The translations under genes were made by a program, and so were the position numbers. Positions 1 through 5,223 of a DNA stretch of 5,283 bases are shown here, in pieces. Position 1 is the first letter of the stretch. Each line of letters opens with the position of its first letter. The DNA is taken from the NCBI GenBank assembly GCA_016215145.1, contig JACRLA010000420.1, positions 1-5,283 of the forward strand. The letters are read 5' to 3'. This stretch comes from Chloroflexota bacterium (GTDB lineage Bacteria; Chloroflexota; Anaerolineae; Anaerolineales; VGOW01). The notes under the pieces are model-generated. The model made no database searches, was not told where the DNA came from, and was given only the letters and a program-made list of their open reading frames with translations.

Positions 1-948
1 ACGGCGTGCGGCGCGTGCGTGGAGGTCTGCCCCGTCGGCAACGAGCCCATGCGCGATATTCTGGAAATCCGCCGCGCACTGACTCTCAACGAAAATAATT
101 TTCCGCAACAACTGCAACAAGCATACAAAGGCATGGAGCGTCAGGGCAACCCGTGGAGCGTTGCGCCCGAAACGCGACTCGACTGGGCGAAGGGTTTGAA
201 CGTGCCGACGATTGAACAAAACGCCGAGCCGGAAATTTTGTGGTGGGTTGGCTGCGCGCCTGCGACGGATGCCCGCGCGCAAAAAACGGCGCAAGCGTTT
301 GCGAAAATTTTGAACGCGGCTGGAGTTAATTTTGCGGTGTTGGGCAAAATGGAACGATGCACTGGCGACTCGGCGCGACGCGCGGGCAACGATGCGCTGT
401 TCTTTGAATTGGCGACAGGCAATGTGGAGACTCTGAACGAAGTGAAGCCGAAACGAATCGTCACCACTTGCCCGCACTGTTTGCACACGCTCGCCAACGA
501 GTATCCGGCATTCGGCGGAAACTACACCGTGATTCATCACACACAATTAATTGATGAACTTTACGCGCAAGGAAAATTAAAAACGAATCCGAATAAAGGA
601 TCGAATGTGACCTTCCACGATCCATGCTACTTGGGACGACACAACGGCGTATACGATTCGCCGCGTCAGGTGTTAGCGCGCGCGGGCGCCGCCGTGAGTG
701 AACTGCCGCGCCACCATGCCAACTCTTTTTGCTGTGGCGCGGGCGGCGGGCAAATGTGGAAAGAAGAAGAACACGGCAGTGAGCGTGTGAACGAGAATCG
801 ATTCAAAGAAGCAATGAAGTCGGGCAAGGACACGCTTGCCGTGGGCTGCCCGTTTTGTATGGTGATGATGACCGACGCCGGAAAAAATTTGAAGAGCGAG
901 ATTTTGGTGAAGGATGTGGCGGAGATTGTGGCGGAGAGTATAGAATAA
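1..948 (+). CDS. HdrD/GlpC-like (Fe-S)-binding oxidoreductase with two CCG domains, 5'-truncated
   Basis: This is the C-terminal 315 residues of a cysteine-rich iron-sulfur protein; the reading frame is open from base 1, so the true start lies outside the window. Residues 3-11 (CGACVEVCP) form a CxxCxxxCP ferredoxin-type 4Fe-4S ligand set, probably the second of the pair usual in this family. Two CCG (cysteine-rich) domains follow. The first has C85, C120 in ERCTGD, and C157/C160 in CPHC. The second has C209 in HDPC, C244-C245-G, and C283/C286 in CPFC. Such domains bind an unusual Fe-S cluster in heterodisulfide reductase HdrB/HdrD and also occur in GlpC, LutA and glycolate oxidase GlcF. The first domain has CTG rather than CCG, a variant I recall as common in fused HdrD-like reductases. 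Homologues often carry an N-terminal NarI-like membrane domain, which would be upstream here. The electron donor and acceptor cannot be read from the sequence. A strong terminator follows the stop codon. Confidence 0.9.
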   Translation, partial: TACGACVEVCPVGNEPMRDILEIRRALTLNENNFPQQLQQAYKGMERQGNPWSVAPETRLDWAKGLNVPTIEQNAEPEILWWVGCAPATDARAQKTAQAFAKILNAAGVNFAVLGKMERCTGDSARRAGNDALFFELATGNVETLNEVKPKRIVTTCPHCLHTLANEYPAFGGNYTVIHHTQLIDELYAQGKLKTNPNKGSNVTFHDPCYLGRHNGVYDSPRQVLARAGAAVSELPRHHANSFCCGAGGGQMWKEEEHGSERVNENRFKEAMKSGKDTLAVGCPFCMVMMTDAGKNLKSEILVKDVAEIVAESIE

Positions 949-960
949 CCTTGTTCAACT

Positions 961-998
961 ACGCCCGACTTCATATTGAAGTCGGGCGTTTTTATTTT
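961..998 (+). terminator. Rho-independent terminator of the Fe-S reductase gene
   Basis: A perfect 13-bp stem (961-973 pairing with 977-989, arm acgcccgacttca) closes a 3-nt loop and is followed by a T-rich run (TTTTTATTTT). It starts 12 nt after the reductase stop codon. Its T-tract runs directly into the putative promoter of the next gene. Confidence 0.92.
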
Positions 999-1006
999 GG
1001 TAAAAT
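998..1006 (+). promoter_or_regulatory. Candidate extended -10 promoter for the DUF433/DUF5615 operon
   Basis: TGG-TAAAAT fits an extended -10 element (TGnTATAAT, hexamer at 1001-1006). A possible -35 (TTGAAG, 976-981) lies 19 nt upstream but is inside the terminator stem, so the extended -10 would carry most of the recognition. The predicted transcription start is near 1013, immediately before the ATG at 1014. That would make a leaderless or nearly leaderless mRNA. This is an inference from consensus matching only. Confidence 0.45.
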
Positions 1007-1013
1007 AAGGCGC

Positions 1014-1460
1014 ATGGCTCCTAAGACTAAACAAGCAAAGACAAACTATAAAACGCGCAAGGCGATGCCGCGCGTAGTCAAAGAAGCGCGTGCCGAATAC
1101 ACCGTTGCCTCCACGCCGCGCCAAGTGATTCTCACCGAACACCCTCACATCGTCCGCATCCCCGGCGTGCAAAATGGCGATGCGATCATTCGGGATAAAG
1201 TTGTGACGGTACAGCATCTGGTTCTTATGACTCATCGGTTTGGGCAAACACCGGAGCAAATTGCCAAAGAGTGGAATCCGCATCTGTCACTAGCCGAAAT
1301 TTATGACGCGCTCAGCTACTACTACGATCACCAACAAGAGATTGACAACATCATCGCCGAAGATGATCATATTGAAGCGCGAGCCATAAGAAGATTTCGT
1401 TACAGGGAACAGCAAAACCGCAAAAAGGAAAAAGCGGGGGCAAATGGCAGACGAAATTAA
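1014..1460 (+). CDS. DUF433 domain protein, probable antitoxin
   Basis: 148 residues. The DUF433 domain spans about residues 43-112, from HPHIVRIPGV through a VVTVQHLV core and GQTPEQIAKEW to HLSLAEIYDALSYYYDHQQEID. DUF433 is a winged-helix-like domain that commonly precedes a PIN-like DUF5615 gene and is regarded as its antitoxin and probable DNA-binding autoregulator. That arrangement is seen here: the next gene overlaps by 17 bp. The ATG at 1014 is chosen because an in-frame extension upstream would run through the terminator and the end of the reductase gene. No good Shine-Dalgarno is present; AAGG lies only 3 nt from the ATG, which fits a leaderless start. About 40 extra N-terminal residues rich in Lys/Arg, and a basic C-terminal tail (residues 121-148), make it longer than the usual 75-110-residue family member. 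The tails may bind nucleic acid or the toxin. The toxin-antitoxin role is inferred from family and neighbour. Confidence 0.85.
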   Translation: MAPKTKQAKTNYKTRKAMPRVVKEARAEYTVASTPRQVILTEHPHIVRIPGVQNGDAIIRDKVVTVQHLVLMTHRFGQTPEQIAKEWNPHLSLAEIYDALSYYYDHQQEIDNIIAEDDHIEARAIRRFRYREQQNRKKEKAGANGRRN

Positions 1461-1827
1461 ACTTTTTGTGGCGGTCTACGCCGACGCGGATGTGCATGGC
1501 GACTTGGCGGCAGAGATTCGAGCGCGCGGTTACGACGCCGTGTCAGCCTTAGAGAAAGGGCAAAGATATTTGAATGATGAACCACAATTGGAGTATGCCA
1601 CTTCAGAAGGTCGCGCTATTTTGACTCACAACCAGCGCCACTTTGAGCCGTTACATCGCAAATGGTTAAGTGAAGGGCGTAATCATGCTGGAATTATTTT
1701 GTCGGTGCAAATACCTATTGGGGAGCTATTGAAAAGAATGTTGCGACTTCTCGATCAAGTGACTGCCGACGAAATGCGAAATAATCTTCGCTATCTGAGT
1801 GACTTCGCCGAACACGCGAAAAAATAA
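1444..1827 (+). CDS. DUF5615 PIN-like protein, probable toxin
   Basis: 127 residues, a full-length DUF5615 (Mut7-C/PIN-like) protein. Visible family landmarks are an N-terminal beta strand with acidic residues (VYADADVHGDLA, D14 and D16), a helix followed by RGYDAVSALEKG, DEPQLEYATSEGRAILTHNQRHF (residues 45-67), and a C-terminal part with HAGIIL, a leucine-rich helix and TADEMRNNLRYL. PIN-like proteins are usually metal-dependent ribonucleases with clustered acidic residues. Here D14/D16 and the THN segment would form the equivalent site, with H66 where many relatives have Asp. The start codon lies 17 bp inside the DUF433 gene, and a G-rich GGGGG 3 nt upstream is a poor ribosome site. Translation is therefore probably coupled to the antitoxin gene. 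The gene ends in AAA-AAA-TAA, which also supplies the T-tract of the minus-strand terminator. Toxicity is inferred from family and context. Confidence 0.85.
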   Translation: MADEIKLFVAVYADADVHGDLAAEIRARGYDAVSALEKGQRYLNDEPQLEYATSEGRAILTHNQRHFEPLHRKWLSEGRNHAGIILSVQIPIGELLKRMLRLLDQVTADEMRNNLRYLSDFAEHAKK

Positions 1828-1856
1828 AACCCGCTTTCATCAAAAGCGGGTTTTAT
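1826..1856. terminator. Bidirectional terminator between DUF5615 and DUF1385 genes
   Basis: A 12-bp perfect stem (AAAACCCGCTTT, 1826-1837, pairing with 1843-1854) encloses a 5-nt loop. A T-rich run follows on the + strand and an A-rich run precedes it, giving a U-tract on the - strand. It serves the convergent genes on both sides. The left arm begins within the toxin stop codon, and the right edge is about 6-8 nt from the DUF1385 stop. Confidence 0.9.
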
Positions 1857-1862
1857 TATTTT

Positions 1863-2753
1863 CTACAACACGATCTCTTCCTCTTTTTCCTTCTCCCTCA
1901 TTGCATTAAACGACGTAATCGCCACCTCTAACATTTCGAGATCGGGTTCGCGAGTCGTCAAACGCTGCATTAGCAGATTCGGGGCGACGATGAGGCGGAT
2001 GAATGGATTGGAAATATATTTTGCGGTGAAGCGCAGATATTCAAAAGCGATGCCTGCCAAAATCGGCACCATCAATAAACGCGAGAACAAGCGCGTGGTG
2101 ATCGGCAAAGGACCAAGCAAAGAGAAAAACAGAATCGAGAGAACGACGACCACCAGCAAAAAGGCAGTTCCACATCGCGGGTGTTCTAACGGAAACCGCG
2201 CCACCGTGTGCGGAGTCAGCTCCGCACCCGCTTCAAAGGCATTAATCGTTTTATGTTCCGCGCCGTGATAACCGTACAATCGTTTGATGTCCGGCATAAA
2301 TCCAATCGCCCATACATAACCAATCACTAACGACAGCCGAATCAACCCCTCAGCAAAATTTCCGATCCAGCCCGACGACGTTCCAAAAAGATATTCCACG
2401 CCCGCGCCCACAAATGCCGGGACGAGAAAAAACAACCCAACGGCAAACGTCAACGAGATGATCACTGCGCCACTCATCGCCTTGCTATCCATCTTGATCT
2501 CTTCACCCGAGACCACTTGCGCGGCGAAGGCGAGACTCTTCATCCCCAAACCCAGCGCATCCCACAAACCGATGACGCCGCGCACGAACGGAATTTTTTT
2601 GATTGACCCGCGATACAAATTACCAAGCGGCTCGGTCAGGATGCGGATGCCGCCATCGGGTGCGCGAACCGCCACCGACATCGCCTTTGTGCCGCGCATC
2701 ATCACGCCCTCTAACACCGCTTGACCACCATAAAACTGTAATTGATTCGACAT
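1863..2753 (-). CDS. DUF1385 family membrane protein (YqhQ-like)
   Basis: 296 residues, the normal length for DUF1385 proteins such as Bacillus subtilis YqhQ, a conserved multi-pass membrane protein without an assigned biochemical role. Family motifs seen are GGQAVLEGVMMRG (residues 9-21), FMPDIKRLYGYHGAEHKTINAFE (about 152-174) and HPRCGTAFL (191-199). Four likely membrane segments lie near residues 94-120, 136-155, 196-214 and 224-242. The conserved His/Glu/Cys-containing loop lies between the second and third segments. The C-terminus is highly charged (REKEKEEE). The ATG at 2753 is chosen over an in-frame GTG 12 codons upstream because it has an AGAGGA ribosome site 6 nt away and begins at the conserved part. 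It is divergent from the sigma factor gene and convergent with the DUF433/DUF5615 pair. In other bacteria I recall it near prfA or rpmE, which are not seen here. The function should be left unassigned. Confidence 0.93.
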   Translation of the reverse strand: MSNQLQFYGGQAVLEGVMMRGTKAMSVAVRAPDGGIRILTEPLGNLYRGSIKKIPFVRGVIGLWDALGLGMKSLAFAAQVVSGEEIKMDSKAMSGAVIISLTFAVGLFFLVPAFVGAGVEYLFGTSSGWIGNFAEGLIRLSLVIGYVWAIGFMPDIKRLYGYHGAEHKTINAFEAGAELTPHTVARFPLEHPRCGTAFLLVVVVLSILFFSLLGPLPITTRLFSRLLMVPILAGIAFEYLRFTAKYISNPFIRLIVAPNLLMQRLTTREPDLEMLEVAITSFNAMREKEKEEEIVL

Positions 2754-2759
2754 TGTGAT

Positions 2760-2765
2760 TCCTCT
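2760..2765 (-). promoter_or_regulatory. Ribosome binding site for DUF1385 gene
   Basis: AGAGGA on the minus strand, 6 nt before the ATG at 2753. It decides the start against the upstream GTG at 2789, which would also overlap the candidate promoter. Confidence 0.8.
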
Positions 2766-2773
2766 AGTGATGA

Positions 2774-2802
2774 AGTCTAAACGATCCACGCTGAAACTTC
2801 AA
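2774..2802 (-). promoter_or_regulatory. Candidate sigma-70-type promoter for DUF1385 gene
   Basis: On the minus strand TTGAAG (2802-2797) and TAGACT (2779-2774) are separated by 17 nt. Each hexamer matches its consensus at 4 of 6 positions. The predicted start is about 20 nt before the ATG, leaving room for the AGAGGA site. The match is only moderate. Confidence 0.4.
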
Positions 2803-2841
2803 CCACACAAGTGCTTATTCTCCAAGTCTTAATCTTCTATC

Positions 2842-2850
2842 TGATATACT
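2842..2850 (+). promoter_or_regulatory. Candidate extended -10 promoter for the sigma factor operon
   Basis: TGA-TATACT is a good extended -10 element (hexamer 2845-2850), with no recognisable -35 at the right distance. The predicted start is near 2857, giving a leader of about 40 nt before the preferred TTG start. Whether the ECF factor also recognises its own promoter cannot be told from one copy. Confidence 0.45.
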
Positions 2851-2885
2851 CTCGCGTAACCCTTTTTATGGATGCGTGTTATTTA

Positions 2886-2891
2886 AGGTGA
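2886..2891 (+). promoter_or_regulatory. Ribosome binding site supporting the TTG start of the sigma factor gene
   Basis: AGGTGA is a contiguous 6-nt match to the complement of the 16S rRNA 3' end and sits 5 nt before TTG at 2897. The alternative GTG codons at 2876 and 2888 have no comparable upstream site, and GTG 2888 is itself part of this motif. Confidence 0.6.
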
Positions 2892-2896
2892 AAGCA

Positions 2897-3433
2897 TTGT
2901 CTGAAGAGAGCGCGTTGGTAGAACGTGCCAAAAACGACGCGCCAGCGTTTGGCGAATTGTATGAACGCTACGTGACGCGAATTTATAACTATGTCTACTA
3001 TCGCACCGGCAACGAACACGACGCGGAAGATTTAACAGCGCGGGTGTTTATGCGGGCGATGAAGCAACTGCCCAACTATACGGATCGGGGCTTGCCGTTT
3101 TCGGCGTGGTTGTATCGCATTGCCCACAACTTGGTGGCGAACTGGCATCGTGACGAAAGCCGCCGCCGAGTGGTCCCGCTTGAAGAGCACATCACGCACG
3201 GCTTGTACACCGACGCTCCGGAATATGTTGCCGAAGCGCGCGAAGAAGAGCGCAGATTATTAGAGGTGATCCATCATCTGCCGGACGAGCGCCAGCAATT
3301 ATTGATCTTGAAGTTTGTCGATCAACTTTCGAATGCCGAGATCGGGGCAATTATGAATCGCAGTGAGGGGGCGATCAAGAGTTTGTATCACCGCACGCTG
3401 TTGAACCTGCGTGACGACTTAGAAAAAGAATGA
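2897..3433 (+). CDS. ECF-type RNA polymerase sigma factor
   Basis: 178 residues from the preferred TTG start; a GTG start at 2888 or 2876 would add 3 or 7 residues. Sigma region 2 spans about residues 18-90, with FGELYERYVTRIYNYVYYRTGN, the DAEDLTARVF core-binding helix and the FSAWLYRIAHNLVANWHR segment that contacts the -10 element. Sigma region 4 spans about 118-173, with LPDERQQLLILKF, the helix-turn-helix LSNAEIGAIMNRSEGAIKSLYHR and a C-terminal helix. Regions 1.2 and 3 are absent, which defines the ECF (group 4) class. These factors direct core RNA polymerase to a small stress or envelope regulon and are usually held by an anti-sigma factor encoded next door. The following gene overlaps its stop codon (ATGA) and encodes a small membrane protein, which fits that pattern. 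The inducing signal and target promoters are not visible. Confidence 0.93.
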   Translation: MSEESALVERAKNDAPAFGELYERYVTRIYNYVYYRTGNEHDAEDLTARVFMRAMKQLPNYTDRGLPFSAWLYRIAHNLVANWHRDESRRRVVPLEEHITHGLYTDAPEYVAEAREEERRLLEVIHHLPDERQQLLILKFVDQLSNAEIGAIMNRSEGAIKSLYHRTLLNLRDDLEKE

Positions 3434-3765
3434 AGAGTGTAGTTATGAACGACCTGAAACCCAATGAAGTCATCAATCTAACTGACCGCTTGCAAACGAC
3501 TCTCAAACAAGTGAAGCCGCGCGCCGAATTTGTGGCAGACCTTAAGCGCAAATTGATTCGTGAATCGCGTAGCGGGCAGCCCGTGCAAAACGAGTGGAAA
3601 CAAACATTGACGTGGATCGCCATTGGTGCGGGGAGTGTGATCTACATTGCCACACTTCTTTTTGTCAGCGCAAAATCGGCGTGGTGGATCTTAAGCGCGG
3701 TAGGCGCGTTGCTCGGCTGGAAGAAAGCGCAGCAGCCACAAAAGCAGACGGCGCGGATCAAATAA
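3430..3765 (+). CDS. Small two-helix membrane protein, putative anti-sigma factor
   Basis: 111 residues from the ATG that overlaps the sigma factor stop as ATGA; a second in-frame ATG at 3445 would remove 5 residues. I recognise no named domain. The N-terminal ~58 residues are soluble and helical in appearance, with RAEFVADLKRKLI (31-43) forming an amphipathic, charged stretch. Two hydrophobic segments follow near residues 60-81 and 84-97, joined by a very short turn, and then a basic tail (WKKAQQPQKQTARIK). The positive tail and the N-terminus would both be cytoplasmic. No zinc-binding HxxxCxxC anti-sigma motif is present. Translational coupling to an ECF sigma gene and a cytoplasmic-plus-membrane layout suggest that it tethers and inhibits the sigma factor. 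This role is inferred from context, not from a recognised family. Reading frame, overlap and the terminator right after the stop make it a real gene. Confidence 0.75.
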   Translation: MKSVVMNDLKPNEVINLTDRLQTTLKQVKPRAEFVADLKRKLIRESRSGQPVQNEWKQTLTWIAIGAGSVIYIATLLFVSAKSAWWILSAVGALLGWKKAQQPQKQTARIK

Positions 3766-3766
3766 C

Positions 3767-3806
3767 AAAAGACCTTGAAGGTTTCAAATACCTTCAAGGT
3801 CTTTTT
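3767..3806. terminator. Bidirectional terminator between the sigma operon and the phosphatase gene
   Basis: A perfect 15-bp stem (AAAAGACCTTGAAGG, 3767-3781, pairing with 3791-3805) has a 9-nt loop. T-runs are available in both directions: TTTTT on the + strand and TTTTGTTATTT on the - strand. It begins right after the anti-sigma gene stop. The loop contains the stop codon of the minus-strand phosphatase gene, so its last sense codons are part of the stem. Confidence 0.9.
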
Positions 3807-4515
3807 GATTCTCCAAAAATTTTTCTCTTAACTCTCTCGCCCGCCCAAACCCAATCGCCCGCAAATAATTTTCTGCATCTCCGTATTTTTCATCAACATG
3901 ATCCAGCATCCCCTCGATATATTCGGGGAGAACGGTGTAAGCCAGTTCCGGCACTTGAGTCTTTTTCAACAGCCAACGGATCGAAGGCGGAAAATGTTGA
4001 TTGAGATGCGGCTTGATTACCATATAGGCTTTCACGACTTCATCGCGCGGCACGCCGAGCGCAAGATGCAACACTGAAACAAAAACTCCGGTGCGATCTT
4101 TGCCCACCGCGCAATGAACCAGCGCTGGCGCAGAAACATCCAGCAACAAATTTAGAAATTGGCAAATCTGATCGCCATTGTTTTCCAACATATCGGCGTA
4201 CAGTCGTGGGTGCGCCAACTCGTCCCAATTCACGCGCCGCATCAGCACATCACGATACTTGATGGATTCAAACGCGCCCAACTGAACTGGCAGATGAGTC
4301 ATCGTGTCAGTAGAAAAAAGATCGGGCTGTCGTCGGACTACTTTGGGTTCACGCAAATCCACAATGTGACGCAATCGCAACGACTCGAGTCGCGCCCGAT
4401 CCGATTTGCGTAACGGGTTGAGACCGCTCGAACGGTAGAGAAGATTCGTCCGCACCCGCCGCCCATCGCGGGTGAAGATGCCGCCAACGTCGCACAGGTA
4501 GAGACGGTTCAACAT
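3784..4515 (-). CDS. Tyrosine/dual-specificity-type protein phosphatase (Y_phosphatase3-like)
   Basis: 243 residues, close to the usual 240-270 for bacterial Y_phosphatase3 (PF13350-type) proteins such as MptpB and LipA. The signature HCAVGKDRTG (134-143) gives the Cys-x5-Arg catalytic loop with nucleophile C135 and phosphate-binding R141; the extra Lys-Asp inside the loop is typical of this subgroup. The N-terminus DVGGIFTRDGRRVRTNLLYRSS (9-30) followed by LRHIVDLRE (48-56) is the family's conserved opening. D-containing helices after residue 155 would form the lid. No signal peptide or membrane helix is visible, so it is probably cytoplasmic. Members hydrolyse phosphotyrosine, phosphoserine/threonine or phosphoinositides; the substrate here is unknown. 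The ATG overlaps the end of thpR by 7 bp (ATGTTGA), indicating one transcript and coupled translation. The last codons and stop lie in the terminator hairpin. Confidence 0.9.
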   Translation of the reverse strand: MLNRLYLCDVGGIFTRDGRRVRTNLLYRSSGLNPLRKSDRARLESLRLRHIVDLREPKVVRRQPDLFSTDTMTHLPVQLGAFESIKYRDVLMRRVNWDELAHPRLYADMLENNGDQICQFLNLLLDVSAPALVHCAVGKDRTGVFVSVLHLALGVPRDEVVKAYMVIKPHLNQHFPPSIRWLLKKTQVPELAYTVLPEYIEGMLDHVDEKYGDAENYLRAIGFGRARELREKFLENQKDLEGI

Positions 4516-5087
4516 AACGGAGTCGTGAAAAGAGATGTATAGATCGATCCGCCGCGCTGAAGATCGCTCTTCATCAAGATCACGCGCGAGACCGATTCGA
4601 TCCCAAACGTTTGATTCGCGCGGATGCGAACCGCTTCACCTACTGACGCCGCCTCAGCCCGTGACGCTTCTCGCCTGACCCGACCCAACGTCAGGTGCGG
4701 CGAAAAAGCGCGATCTTCTTTTGGAAAGCCAAGTGGCACGGTATGAGTCTCGATTCTATTTTGCATACCAATCAACGCCGCCGAATCTTTGACTCCGACC
4801 CACACCACGCGCGGCTGTTTGAGATTCGGAAAACACCCCAACCCATCAAGCGTGAAGGAAAACTTTTTGATGTCGCGAGTCGCGTTGATTAACGCCTCAC
4901 TGATTCGCGGCACATCCTCTTGCGGCGTGTCGCCCAAAAATTTCAGCGTCAAGTGAATCTTGTCTGCCCTATCCCATCGGACAGATCGTCGCGGAGTAGC
5001 GCGACTCAACTGAGCAATCATCTCGCCAAGTTTGCGGCGCATCTCGGAGGAGAGTTCAATGCAAATGAAAGTTCGGAGAGTGGACAT
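4509..5087 (-). CDS. thpR: RNA 2',3'-cyclic phosphodiesterase (LigT/2H family)
   Basis: 192 residues, normal for ThpR (formerly LigT, 2'-5' RNA ligase). The two catalytic HxTx motifs of the 2H phosphoesterase superfamily are both present, as HLTL at 45-48 and HLTL at 131-134. Also visible are the family's opening RTFICIELSSEM, KFLGDTPQEDVPRI, GLGCFPNLKQPRVVWVGV and a final LMKSDLQRGGSIYTSL. The enzyme opens RNA 2',3'-cyclic phosphates to 2'-phosphate ends and can reversibly form 2'-5' links in tRNA halves; it acts in the cytoplasm. ATG at 5087 is chosen because the frame upstream runs through a terminator and a tRNA, and because family members start a few residues before the RTF motif. There is no Shine-Dalgarno sequence: the preceding bases are the U-tract of the tRNA terminator. 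The downstream phosphatase gene overlaps by 7 bp. Confidence 0.93.
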   Translation of the reverse strand: MSTLRTFICIELSSEMRRKLGEMIAQLSRATPRRSVRWDRADKIHLTLKFLGDTPQEDVPRISEALINATRDIKKFSFTLDGLGCFPNLKQPRVVWVGVKDSAALIGMQNRIETHTVPLGFPKEDRAFSPHLTLGRVRREASRAEAASVGEAVRIRANQTFGIESVSRVILMKSDLQRGGSIYTSLFTTPLC

Positions 5088-5127
5088 AAAAATAAAACAC
5101 GCCGCAGACTTAATGGAGTCTGCGGCG
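5088..5127 (-). terminator. Rho-independent terminator of the tRNA-Lys gene
   Basis: On the minus strand an 11-bp GC-rich stem (cgccgcagact, 5127-5117 pairing with 5110-5100) has a 6-nt loop and is followed by TGTTTTATTTTT. It lies 11 nt past the tRNA 3' end. The T-tract ends exactly at the thpR start codon, so terminator read-through may decide thpR expression. The + strand has no T-run after the hairpin. Confidence 0.85.
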
Positions 5128-5138
5128 CGTTCTCTAAG

Positions 5139-5210
5139 TGACCCCGGAAGGACTTGAACCTTCAACCAATTGATTAAGAGTCAACTGCTCTGCCATTGAG
5201 CTACGGGGCC
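5139..5210 (-). tRNA. tRNA-Lys(CUU)
   Basis: A 72-nt cloverleaf read from the minus strand. The acceptor stem GGCCCCG pairs with CGGGGTC with one G-U pair. The D arm is GCTC/GAGC with GG in a 7-nt loop. The anticodon stem GTTGA/TCAAT holds the loop CTCTTAA, giving anticodon CUU (5178-5176) that reads AAG. The T arm GAAGG/CCTTC holds loop TTCAAGT. The anticodon arm and variable loop closely resemble bacterial tRNA-Lys. The discriminator base is A and CCA is not encoded, so it must be added after transcription. Confidence 0.96.
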
Positions 5211-5223
5211 CCTTGCACGCGGA

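Noticed and set aside
109..128. Repeated CAACAA-type triplets near the start of the reductase.
   Set aside because: They encode a normal Gln-rich patch (PQQLQQ) and are not a repeat array.
355..366. Loss of a cysteine in the first CCG motif of the reductase (CTGD).
   Set aside because: This CTGD form is, to my knowledge, usual in fused HdrD-like reductases, so it is not evidence of decay.
855..1013. Extension of the DUF433 gene upstream in the same frame.
   Set aside because: It would overlap the end of the Fe-S reductase gene in another frame and cross a strong terminator, and the extra residues resemble no domain.
666..1283. Long minus-strand reading frame across the reductase end and DUF433 gene.
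   Set aside because: It is antisense to two well-supported genes and a terminator, its protein has no recognisable domain, and there is no promoter or ribosome site.
5088..5165. Extension of thpR upstream to an in-frame start at 5165.
   Set aside because: The extension would run through the tRNA-Lys 3' part and its terminator. The conserved thpR N-terminus begins just after ATG 5087.
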